Positions 16,728 through 24,331 of a stretch of DNA of 64,000 nucleotides are shown here, in pieces. Position numbers and translations under genes: made by a program. This stretch comes from Pseudomonadota bacterium (GTDB taxonomy: Bacteria > Myxococcota_A > UBA796 > CAJQPC01). The stretch's first letter is position 1, and every line of letters begins with the position of its first letter. The notes beneath the pieces are model-generated. The model saw only the letters and a list, made by a program, of their open reading frames with translations, had not been told where the DNA came from and ran no database searches. The stretch covers positions 1 to 64,000 of the forward strand of contig JAAESX010000332.1 in assembly GCA_024228935.1 (NCBI GenBank), read 5' to 3'.

Positions 16728-17488
16728 CAGCGCTTCAGGTTCACGGCGGTCTGCAGGTTCTCGTCGGCCGCTTGCACGACCTTCGAGGTCAGTTCATAGG
16801 CGCGCTGCGCCTCGATCATCCCGATCAGCTCGGACGCGATGTCCACGTTCGAGCCTTCGAGGTGGTACTGGATGAGCGTCGTCGGCCCCGAGGCGCGAAG
16901 CTCCATGATGTCTGGCTGTCCGCTGGCCTCGGTGGCCCCGTACAGATTGCCGCCGAGCGCTTCGAGCGCGCCGGGGTTCACGAAGCGAGCGAGCTCGAGC
17001 TGCCCGATGACCTCTTCGTATTCGCCCGAGGTCACCGAGATGGTGCCGTCTTCGCCGACGTGGATGGCGTCGTACTCCTCGGGGAGGGCGAGCTGACCGG
17101 AGAGCGGGAGCCCGCTCTGGCTGACCAGGACGCCGTCGCTGTCGAGGGTGAAGTGGCCATCGCGGGTGTAGCGGTTGCCGTCCTCGGCCTCGAGCACGAA
17201 GAAGCCGTCCTCGCCACGAATCGCGATGTCGAGGGGCTGGCCAGTGCTGGTGAGCGCGCCGGCGCCGTGGTCACGGTTGGTCCCGGCGAGCGTGACGCCG
17301 CCACCGACCTGGATGCCGCGGGCCTCGTCGCCGCCGGCGACCCCGACCTCCTCGTACAGAAGGTCCTCGAACGAGGCCGACTGCTTTTTGTACGCGGTCG
17401 TGTTCACGTTCGCGAGGTTGTTGGCGATGTTGTCGAGCCGCGTCTGCTGGGCGTTCATGCCCGTGGCGGCGGTGTAGAGCGCCTTCAT
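16727..17488 (-). CDS. flgG: Flagellar distal rod protein FlgG
   Basis: 253 aa beginning MKALYTAATGMNAQQTRLDN and IANNLANVNTTAYKKQ, ending with the QRAYELTSKVVQAADENLQT helix. It has the expected length for FlgG (about 260). It forms the distal rod through the P and L rings. It directly follows flgF, with the start overlapping the flgF stop. Confidence 0.97.
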   Translation of the reverse strand: MKALYTAATGMNAQQTRLDNIANNLANVNTTAYKKQSASFEDLLYEEVGVAGGDEARGIQVGGGVTLAGTNRDHGAGALTSTGQPLDIAIRGEDGFFVLEAEDGNRYTRDGHFTLDSDGVLVSQSGLPLSGQLALPEEYDAIHVGEDGTISVTSGEYEEVIGQLELARFVNPGALEALGGNLYGATEASGQPDIMELRASGPTTLIQYHLEGSNVDIASELIGMIEAQRAYELTSKVVQAADENLQTAVNLKR

Positions 17489-18183
17489 CAGGAGCCTCCG
17501 CTGCGATTGGCGCGACTGTCCAGCTCATCGCTGGTCTGCATCGCCTTCTGGTAGGCCTCGAAGTACCGGCTGTTCTGCATGAGTTCGACCATGCTGGCGA
17601 CCGGATCAGCGTTGCTGCCTTCGAGGTGGAACTGACGGATGCTGCCATCCGCCTCACGGGTATCTCCCTGGAACTGATACAGATTCGTTCCGGCGGGCTC
17701 GATGACGTCCGCCATGACCAGGCGGATCTTCCCGACCTCGCCCGAGACGTCGCCGATGACCTTGCCGTCGATCCCGACCGAGTAGGCCTCGCCGGCCTCG
17801 AGCTGGATGGGGCCGCCCTCGCCGAGCACCGGATGCCCGGCGCCGTTCACCATGCGCCCGCTCTCGTCGATGCGAAAGCCGCCGTCACGGGTGAGGAGCT
17901 GCCGGTCGCCGACCTGGACCTGGAAGAAGCCTTCGCCGTCGACGGCCAGGTGGCCGGGGTCGCTGCTGCCGCGCAAGGCCCCCTGGCTCTGGTCGACCGC
18001 GACCTGCTCGATGCCCACGTGGGTCTTGCCGAGCGGTCCGTCGCCTTCGCCGTCGACCGTGAAGGCGACCTTGCCTGCACGGAATCCGGCCGTGTTCGTG
18101 TTGGCCACGTTGTTCGCCAGGACCTCCATCTCACGCCAGGCAGCCTGGGCACCGGAGAGCGAGGTGTAGATGTCGCGGCTCAT
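17488..18183 (-). CDS. flgF: Flagellar proximal rod protein FlgF
   Basis: 231 aa with the rod motif EVLANNVANTNTAGFRAGKV and the central LAVDGEGFFQVQVGDRQLLTRDGGF signature of the FlgF/FlgG group. The C-terminus ends MQNSRYFEAYQKAMQTSDEL. It is the first gene of flgF-flgG-flgA-flgH-flgI-flgJ and follows fliA by 3 nt, so the whole run may be one transcript from fliA or flhA. Confidence 0.93.
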   Translation of the reverse strand: MSRDIYTSLSGAQAAWREMEVLANNVANTNTAGFRAGKVAFTVDGEGDGPLGKTHVGIEQVAVDQSQGALRGSSDPGHLAVDGEGFFQVQVGDRQLLTRDGGFRIDESGRMVNGAGHPVLGEGGPIQLEAGEAYSVGIDGKVIGDVSGEVGKIRLVMADVIEPAGTNLYQFQGDTREADGSIRQFHLEGSNADPVASMVELMQNSRYFEAYQKAMQTSDELDSRANRSGGS

Positions 18184-18186
18184 GGC

Positions 18187-19002
18187 TCAGCCCGCCAGGA
18201 TGCTGAGATCGTTCACGTCCACGGACGCGGACAGCTTCTTGCGAAGGCGGGCGCGGGCGGCCGAGAGGATCTGTGAGATGCGGCTCGGAGTGACCTCGTA
18301 GACCTGGGCGATCTCGGCCAGGGACAGGTCCTTTCCGTAGTACATGAGGATGCAGTGACGCTCGCGCTCGGGGAGTGCCTTCACCGCCAGCTTCAGCTGG
18401 CCGCGCAGGTCCGAGACGTCCAGGTCGTGGTCCGGCATCGGGCTGCCGTCGTTGTGGATCTGGTCCAGCAGCGTCCGGCCTTCGTCGTCGTCGCTGGGAG
18501 CGGCGCCGTCGATGCTCACGATGTTGATGGGCGCGACGCGGTCCATCGCCGTCCAGTACTCGTCCAGGTCGATGCCGAGACGGTCGGCGACCTCCTGGGG
18601 GTCCGGCTCGCGTCCCGCGGACTGGCGGACCTCCTGGGTGGCGTGCTCGATGCGCTTGGACAGCTGGCGACGGCGACGACTGAAGGTGTCGTTGCTGCGC
18701 AGCGCGTCCAGCATGGCGCCGCGGATGCGGTACTCGGCGTAGGTCGAGAACAGGATGTTCCGTGTGCCGTCGTACCGGTCGAAGGCCTCGAGGAGTCCGA
18801 TCGCGCCGTAGCTGACGAGGTCGCCGAGCTGCAGTTCGCTGTCGCGGGGAAGGCGCTCGGCCAGCCGGCGAGCCAGCAGCAGGACCTTGCCCTGGTAGTG
18901 CAGGCAAGCTTCCTGGCGCGTCATGCCGTCGATGCGGCGTCCCCCGGTCGGGGTCTGCTTGTACGCGTTTGCGGTGCGAAGCACATGGCCTCCAGTTGCC
19001 AT
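18187..19002 (-). CDS. fliA: Flagellar sigma factor FliA (sigma-28)
   Basis: 271 aa. Region 2 (LVSYGAIGLLEAFDRYDGTR, FSTYAEYRIRGAMLDALRS), region 3 and region 4 (LPERERHCILMYYGKDLSLAEIAQVYEVTPSRISQI) are complete. FliA directs late flagellar genes and is held by FlgM, encoded 5 kb away. It sits right after flhA, without the flhF and flhG genes that usually separate them. A sigma-28-like box overlaps the flhA 3' end, suggesting autoregulation. Confidence 0.96.
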   Translation of the reverse strand: MATGGHVLRTANAYKQTPTGGRRIDGMTRQEACLHYQGKVLLLARRLAERLPRDSELQLGDLVSYGAIGLLEAFDRYDGTRNILFSTYAEYRIRGAMLDALRSNDTFSRRRRQLSKRIEHATQEVRQSAGREPDPQEVADRLGIDLDEYWTAMDRVAPINIVSIDGAAPSDDDEGRTLLDQIHNDGSPMPDHDLDVSDLRGQLKLAVKALPERERHCILMYYGKDLSLAEIAQVYEVTPSRISQILSAARARLRKKLSASVDVNDLSILAG

Positions 19003-19016
19003 CGGTTGGTGTTCTC

Positions 19017-19043
19017 GAATCGGACGGATCGTGGTGGCCTTGA
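19017..19043 (-). promoter_or_regulatory. Candidate sigma-28 promoter of fliA
   Basis: Minus-strand TCAA-N15-TCCGATTC, the same half-sites as the flgB box. It starts 14 nt before the fliA ATG, in the 49-nt gap after flhA. Confidence 0.5.
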
Positions 19044-19051
19044 GGCGAACC

Positions 19052-21166
19052 TCAGGACGCCGCCTTCTTGGTCTTCAGGGACAGCACGCCGACGCGCTCC
19101 AGCTGCACGCCGGGGGCGAGCTCGCTGGGGGACAGCACGACGAGCCGGGGCACGACCTTCTCGGCCAGACGGCGGAAGGGACCGCGCGCCAGGGGCGGGC
19201 ACAGCACGACGATCTGTCCGGGACCGGCCCACGACTCCGTCTGCTCGCGGATGGTGGACAGCAGGATGCGGACGTGGCCGGGATCGAGGACCAGGCTCAT
19301 CGAGCCGCCCTCTCCACCCTGCAGGCCGCGCGAGATGGCGTCCTCGGCCTCGGGAGCGAGCGCCAGGTAGTGCACCTTGCCTTCGTCGTCGGCGAATCTG
19401 TGCGTGATGTGGCGAGCCAGGCGCTGGCGGACGAACTCGGTCAGCACGTCGGGGTCGCGCGTCTTGGCGGCGTAGTCCCCGAGCGACTCGAGGATGGAGT
19501 GCACGTCGCGGACGCTGACGCCTTCGCGCAGCAGGTTGCGGAACACCCGCAGGACCGCCTGGCGGCTGAGCGGGTCCGGGACCAGATCCTCGACCAGCTG
19601 CGGGGACCGATCCCCGACGCGCTCGAGCGTCTTGCAGAGCTGGCCCATGTCGTACAGCTCGTGGGCGTGCAGGTGCATGAGCTCGGTGAGGTGCGTCGTG
19701 AGCACCGTCGGCACGTCGACCACCGTGAAGCCGCCGGACTGGGCCCGCAGGACCTGGCTGTCCGGGATCCAGAGCGAGGGCAGCCCGAAGACGGGGTCCG
19801 TGCAGGCGACCCCACGGACGCGCTTGCCGTCGGCGTCCCCCGGGTCGATGGCCAGGTGCTGGCGGGGCTGGACCTTGCCGCGGGCGATCTCCTCGCCGCG
19901 CAGGAGGATGACGTACTCCGAGCCGTCGAGCCGCATGTCGTCGCGCAGGTGCACCGGAGGCAGGACGCAGCCGAGCTCCTGGGCGAACTGGTTGCGGATC
20001 CGCTGGATGCGCTCGACCAGGTCCCCTCCCCGGCTCTCGTCGACCAGGTAGAGCAGGTCCACGCCGACCTCGATGGCGAGCGGCTGGAGCGGGAGCAGGT
20101 CCTCGGGGGCCAGCGGCTTGCGCTCGGCCTGCGCCTCGGCCTCGGCCTGTTCCTTCTGCTCGGCGGTCTTCGGCGGGCTCTTGCGGAGCTGCCAGGCCAC
20201 GACGCCGCAGATGGCGCCGACCAGACCGAAGGGGACGCGCAGCCCGGGGACCAGCGCGAAGCCGCCCATCGCGACGGCGAGGATCGCCATGATCTTCGGG
20301 TTGGCCATCAGCTGGTTGGAGAGCTGCTCGTCGAGCGACTCGTCCTTCCCGTCGGGAACCCGCGTGACCAGGAGACCGGCGGCGGCCGAGATGATGAGGG
20401 CCGGCATCTGACCGACCAGGCCATCGCCGATGGTCAGGATCGTGTAGGTCTGGGCGGCCTGCCCGATGTCGAGGCCACCCTGGATGACGCCGATGAAGAT
20501 GCCGCCGACGACGTTGACGATCGTGATGATGATGCCGGCGATCGCGTCGCCCTTGATGAACTTGCTCGCGCCGTCCATCGAGCCGTAGAAGTCAGCCTCG
20601 CGGCTGATGTCCTCGCGGCGGGTGCGGGCCTGCTTCTCGTCGATGAGTCCGGCGTTCAGCTCGGCGTCGATCGCCATCTGCTTGCCGGGCATGGCGTCCA
20701 AGGTGAACCGCGCGCTGACCTCGGCCACGCGCCCGGCGCCCTTGGTGACGACCACGAAGTTGATGACCACGAGGATCACGAAGACGACCAGTCCGACCGC
20801 GTAGTTGCCGCCGACGACGAACTGGCCGAACGCCTCGATGATCTTTCCGGCCGCCCCCGAGCCTCCGTCGGCGCCGCCCAGGAGGATGAGCCGCGTGGAC
20901 GCGACGTTCAGCGAGAGCCGGAAGACCGTCGTGACGAGCAGGAGCGTCGGGAACACCGACAGGTCCAGCGGCCGCCGCACGTAGAGCACCGACAGGAAGA
21001 CCAGCAGGGCCAGCGAGAAGCTCGCGGCCAGCAGCACGTCGAGGACGAACGGCGGGAGCGGGACGACCATCACCGCCAGCAGGAAGAAGCCGCCGGCTGC
21101 GAGGAGGACGTCGCTGTTGCCGCGGAGTCTCGCGGTCAGTTCGTCAAGGGCAGTGGGCTTCGACAC
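19052..21166 (-). CDS. flhA: Flagellar export gate protein FlhA
   Basis: About 704 aa from GTG 21166. Eight N-terminal membrane segments are visible, with the FHIPEP-type motif region LDAMPGKQMAIDAELNAGLIDEKQARTRR (part), followed by a linker and the cytoplasmic C-domain (PLAIEVGVDLLYLVDE, DLVPDPLSRQAVLRVFRNLL). FlhA is the nonameric gate and docking ring of the export system. The 53-residue upstream extension is rejected because it has no family similarity and a good sigma-28 box lies just before GTG 21166. Confidence 0.95.
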   Translation of the reverse strand: MSKPTALDELTARLRGNSDVLLAAGGFFLLAVMVVPLPPFVLDVLLAASFSLALLVFLSVLYVRRPLDLSVFPTLLLVTTVFRLSLNVASTRLILLGGADGGSGAAGKIIEAFGQFVVGGNYAVGLVVFVILVVINFVVVTKGAGRVAEVSARFTLDAMPGKQMAIDAELNAGLIDEKQARTRREDISREADFYGSMDGASKFIKGDAIAGIIITIVNVVGGIFIGVIQGGLDIGQAAQTYTILTIGDGLVGQMPALIISAAAGLLVTRVPDGKDESLDEQLSNQLMANPKIMAILAVAMGGFALVPGLRVPFGLVGAICGVVAWQLRKSPPKTAEQKEQAEAEAQAERKPLAPEDLLPLQPLAIEVGVDLLYLVDESRGGDLVERIQRIRNQFAQELGCVLPPVHLRDDMRLDGSEYVILLRGEEIARGKVQPRQHLAIDPGDADGKRVRGVACTDPVFGLPSLWIPDSQVLRAQSGGFTVVDVPTVLTTHLTELMHLHAHELYDMGQLCKTLERVGDRSPQLVEDLVPDPLSRQAVLRVFRNLLREGVSVRDVHSILESLGDYAAKTRDPDVLTEFVRQRLARHITHRFADDEGKVHYLALAPEAEDAISRGLQGGEGGSMSLVLDPGHVRILLSTIREQTESWAGPGQIVVLCPPLARGPFRRLAEKVVPRLVVLSPSELAPGVQLERVGVLSLKTKKAAS

Positions 21167-21173
21167 CCAACCG

Positions 21174-21200
21174 TCATCGGCCGGACCGTCCGTTTCTTTA
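21174..21200 (-). promoter_or_regulatory. Sigma-28 promoter of flhA, leaderless geometry
   Basis: Minus-strand TAAA-N15-GCCGATGA, the closest match to the sigma-28 consensus in this window. The -10 ends 7 nt before the GTG start, so the transcript should begin at or next to the start codon. Confidence 0.65.
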
Positions 21201-21249
21201 GGGGGCGATCCCGGAGCGATCCGTCGGGGGATCGCGCTGAGCGGTTTCC

Positions 21250-21277
21250 TCAATGCCGGACGATCGGGATCCGAAGC
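21250..21277 (+). promoter_or_regulatory. Candidate sigma-28 box of the HDOD-GGDEF gene
   Basis: Plus-strand TCAA-N16-TCCGAAGC, 24 nt before the ATG at 21302 and divergent from the flhA promoter. The 80-bp region between the two also contains several GATC-centred short repeats. Confidence 0.35.
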
Positions 21278-21301
21278 GTGGTGAAGACCGAGGAGCTGTT
21301 G

Positions 21302-22753
21302 ATGGTCAAGCCACCCCCCGCCCACCTGCTGGAGATCATCCGGCTGGCGTGGAGCGCAGACGCTTCGGTGCAGCGCCTCGGGGGACTGGCGAGCCAGGAT
21401 CCCGAGTTCTCATCGTCCGTGCTCCGCTACATCAACGGCGGCACCATCGGCATCCACAGCCGCGTGGACAACAGCCAGCGCGCGGCACTCCTTCTGGGCG
21501 CCAAGGCCCTGGGAGCCCTGGCGATCTGTCACGCGGTCGTGATCACGATCCAGGAGGCCGAGCTCGAGAAGTCGGTCCGCGATCGGCTGCTCGAGGACTG
21601 CACCCGGCGAGCCGCGGCCGCGATCGCGGTGAGCGCGCTGTTCAAGCAGGTCACCGCCGACGTCGCCGTCGCGGTCGGGTTCTGCACCGAGGTCGGCAAG
21701 GTCATCTCGCTGGTCCGAGACCCGAGCCTGGCGATCTGGTTCGACAACGTCCGCCAGCTCCACGGCGACGCCCGCATCCGCAAGGAGCGGGAGTACCTGA
21801 ACGCGACGCACGTCGAGGACTTCGAGCACATCGCCCAGGCCCTGAACCTGCCGCGCGACATCGCCCGCCCCGTCCGCGTCCATCACGAAGGCGACAGCGA
21901 CGACCGGCCCGACCGGCTGCGCGAGGTCGCCTTGCTCTCGGACCTCATCGCCGAGGTCTGGACGGCTGCCGAGCCCCAGGAGGCGATGAAGGCCGCGGCC
22001 GAGGCGCTGAACATCTCGGCCGGACTGACCAAGAAGGAGGCCGAGACCCTGGTGGCTTCGGTCGGGCAGAAGGGCGACGACCTGGCCGAGGTGCTGGGAG
22101 TGGTGCTGCCCAGCAGCGGCGACCTGGCGCGCAAGCTGCGCGGCGCCGAGCAGGACGTCTCCGAGATGGACCGCGACGACCTGGTCCGCAAGCTCGAGGA
22201 GATGCGCGCGGAGAAGCGCCTGCAGGCGCGTCACATCGACGAGCTCAAGCTCCGCATCCAGGCCCTGAGCCAGCAGGACATGCTCACGAGCCTGCCGACC
22301 CGCCAGCGCTGGTTCCTGATGCTGCGAAACGAGCTGCAGAGCGTCGGCGACGGCGAGCTCTCCCTCATCCTCGTCGACATCGATCGGCTCGAGGAGCACA
22401 ACCAGCGCTACGGCCAGGCTGCCGGCGACGAGATCATCTGCCGGGTGGGGGCGATGCTGCAGCGCATGGTCCGCGAGACCGACTTCCTGGCCCGCGTCGA
22501 CGGCGACTGCTTCGGCATCCTGATGCCGCGGACCGACACCGCCGGTGGGCGCGTGCTCGCCGAGAGGGTGCGTGCGGCCATCGAGATGATGAAGCTCGAC
22601 CTGGGCGGTCAGCGCATCGTCCTCTCGGGCACGGTCGCGGGACTGACGACCGGAGACGGCGAGCGGATCGAGCGCGCCGAGACCTTCCACGCGCGCGTCG
22701 AAGCGCACCTGGAGCGGATCAAGGGCTGCAACCGGGCTAGCTGGGCTGCGTGA
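21302..22753 (+). CDS. HDOD domain fused to a degenerate GGDEF domain
   Basis: 483 aa from ATG 21302 with GAGGAG 6 nt upstream; an in-frame GTG at 21281 is possible. Residues 10-230 form an HDOD domain (LASQDPEFSSSVLRYINGG). A helical linker follows, and a GGDEF fold runs from residue about 326 (DMLTSLPTRQRWF, LVDIDRLEEHNQRYG). The catalytic signature reads DGDCF instead of GGDEF, so diguanylate cyclase activity is doubtful and a regulatory or GTP-sensing role is more likely. Divergent from flhA, suggesting a link to motility control. Confidence 0.85.
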   Translation: MVKPPPAHLLEIIRLAWSADASVQRLGGLASQDPEFSSSVLRYINGGTIGIHSRVDNSQRAALLLGAKALGALAICHAVVITIQEAELEKSVRDRLLEDCTRRAAAAIAVSALFKQVTADVAVAVGFCTEVGKVISLVRDPSLAIWFDNVRQLHGDARIRKEREYLNATHVEDFEHIAQALNLPRDIARPVRVHHEGDSDDRPDRLREVALLSDLIAEVWTAAEPQEAMKAAAEALNISAGLTKKEAETLVASVGQKGDDLAEVLGVVLPSSGDLARKLRGAEQDVSEMDRDDLVRKLEEMRAEKRLQARHIDELKLRIQALSQQDMLTSLPTRQRWFLMLRNELQSVGDGELSLILVDIDRLEEHNQRYGQAAGDEIICRVGAMLQRMVRETDFLARVDGDCFGILMPRTDTAGGRVLAERVRAAIEMMKLDLGGQRIVLSGTVAGLTTGDGERIERAETFHARVEAHLERIKGCNRASWAA

Positions 22754-22757
22754 CGGT

Positions 22758-22763
22758 TAGGGT
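22758..22763 (+). promoter_or_regulatory. -10 element TAGGGT before the PepT-like gene
   Basis: The context GGTTAGGGT is identical to the one before the gene at 29446. It ends 26 nt before the GTG and is followed by a ribosome site (GAAGAGG). Confidence 0.35.
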
Positions 22764-22789
22764 GGCTCTCTTCTGAAGAAGAGGTCCAC

Positions 22790-24313
22790 GTGAACACCGA
22801 CGACACCGCCCTGGGGCGCATCACGCTCGGCCACCTCGAGTCCGTCGTGGCGATCGACAGCCAGTCCGACGAGGCCTCGACGACGATCCCGACGACGGAG
22901 GGACAACGCGTCCTGGCCGCATTCGTCGGTGACTTCTACCGCCAGCTCGGCGGCCAGGTGGAGACCGACGGTCACGCGAACGTCATCGCGACGTTCCCCG
23001 GACGGGGCGCTGGGAAGGATCGGCCTCCCCTGGCGTTGATGGTCCACCTGGACACCGCCCGCGGCACGATGGCCGTGCCCTCGCTGACGGTCACCGGGGC
23101 CTGGGACGGCCGCGCGGTCCGCTACGCGAAGAACCCGACGATCAAGGTGGATCTGGCGACCTACCCGAGCGCGGCGGAGTTCGCTGGGCAGGACCTGGTG
23201 CACGGCCCCGGAGACGCGCCGTTCGGCCTGGACGACAAGCTCGGCCTGGCGCACTGCATGACGCTGGCGAAGCTGCTGGCCGAGGACCCCGAGCTGGACC
23301 ACCCGCCGCTCATCTTCATCGGCCGACCCGACGAGGAGGTCGGCCGGATGGAGGCCATCGAGGGCCTGGCGGTCGAGCTCGCCGGCCGGGGCGTGAAGTG
23401 GGGCTACACCGTCGACGGCATCCTGCCGTTCGAGATCAACGTCGCCAACTTCAACGCGGCCGGGGCCCACGTGCAGTTCGCCGACGGGCCCATCGCGCTG
23501 CGCACCCGGCGCTGCTACCGCCTGGACATCGGCGGGGTGAACACGCACGGAGCGACCGCCAAGGCCGAGGGCCACCGCTCGGCGACCCGCCTGGCCGCCG
23601 AGATCCTGCGTCGGGTGGGAGACGTCGCCACGCCCCTGACCTTCGAGTCCGACGCCCTGCGCGACTGCGACGCCACGAGCATCTGGTGGGCCACGAACCC
23701 CGAGCGCTTCGAGGCCGCGATCATCGAGGTCGTCGGCAACCACGTGGCCCGCGGAGCCAGCTGGGAGCTGGCCGAGAGCGCCGCCCCCGAGCGCATCTCG
23801 AGCGCCGCGCACGACATGCTCCTGTGGGTCGCCGACTTCTACGCGAGCCGCCCGGGATTCGTCCTGCCGTGCGAGGCCAGCGAAGGGCACCAGGGGTACA
23901 CCGCGCTGTACCGGGCGCGTCGCCACGGCGAGGGCGTGCGCCTGGACGTGCGCATCCGCGACTTCGACCCCGATGCGCTGCTGACCCGCATCGAGCACGT
24001 GCGGAAGCGGGCCGGTCGCCGCCCCTTCGACTTCGCGCACCAGTACGTGAACATGGGCCCGCGCATCGCCGAGCACCCCGAGCTCGAGCTCTGGGCGAGC
24101 ACGGCCTGCGAGAACCAGGAGCTGCCCGTCCGGGTCGTCCCCATCCGCGGCGGCACCGGCGTGGACCCGTTCCTCGACGCAGGCATCCCCGTGGCCAACG
24201 TGGGCACCGGCTACTTCGCTCCCGAGTCCGAGAAGGAGTTCACCAGCGTCCAGATGATGGGCCGCCACGCCAAGTGGCTCGTCGAGCTCGTGGGCGTCGT
24301 CGCTCGGGGCTGA
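22790..24313 (+). CDS. Peptidase T-like M20 metallopeptidase
   Basis: 507 aa from GTG 22790. It matches the PepT group: MVHLDTA (first zinc His and catalytic Asp), FGLDDKLGLAH (bridging Asp), RPDEEVG (Glu pair), GYTVDGILPFEINVANFNAA (second Asp and the PepT-specific motif), then the inserted dimerisation domain and RGGTG near the C-terminus. The last zinc His of PepT, in a GGYxxHGKHE context, is not evident: the segment reads GTGYFAPESEKEF. It is therefore a PepT paralog of uncertain activity; cytoplasmic, about 90 aa longer than E. coli PepT. Confidence 0.85.
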   Translation: MNTDDTALGRITLGHLESVVAIDSQSDEASTTIPTTEGQRVLAAFVGDFYRQLGGQVETDGHANVIATFPGRGAGKDRPPLALMVHLDTARGTMAVPSLTVTGAWDGRAVRYAKNPTIKVDLATYPSAAEFAGQDLVHGPGDAPFGLDDKLGLAHCMTLAKLLAEDPELDHPPLIFIGRPDEEVGRMEAIEGLAVELAGRGVKWGYTVDGILPFEINVANFNAAGAHVQFADGPIALRTRRCYRLDIGGVNTHGATAKAEGHRSATRLAAEILRRVGDVATPLTFESDALRDCDATSIWWATNPERFEAAIIEVVGNHVARGASWELAESAAPERISSAAHDMLLWVADFYASRPGFVLPCEASEGHQGYTALYRARRHGEGVRLDVRIRDFDPDALLTRIEHVRKRAGRRPFDFAHQYVNMGPRIAEHPELELWASTACENQELPVRVVPIRGGTGVDPFLDAGIPVANVGTGYFAPESEKEFTSVQMMGRHAKWLVELVGVVARG

Positions 24314-24331
24314 CCCCGGTCGGCCACGCCG

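Noticed and set aside
18923..21280. Upstream part of a 1276-aa plus-strand open frame reaching into the HDOD-GGDEF gene
   Set aside because: Only the part after 21302 has recognisable domains; the rest is the antisense of flhA.
21201..21280. GATC-rich short repeats between flhA and the HDOD-GGDEF gene as a replication origin
   Set aside because: No DnaA boxes, AT-rich unwinding region, or origin-linked genes nearby.
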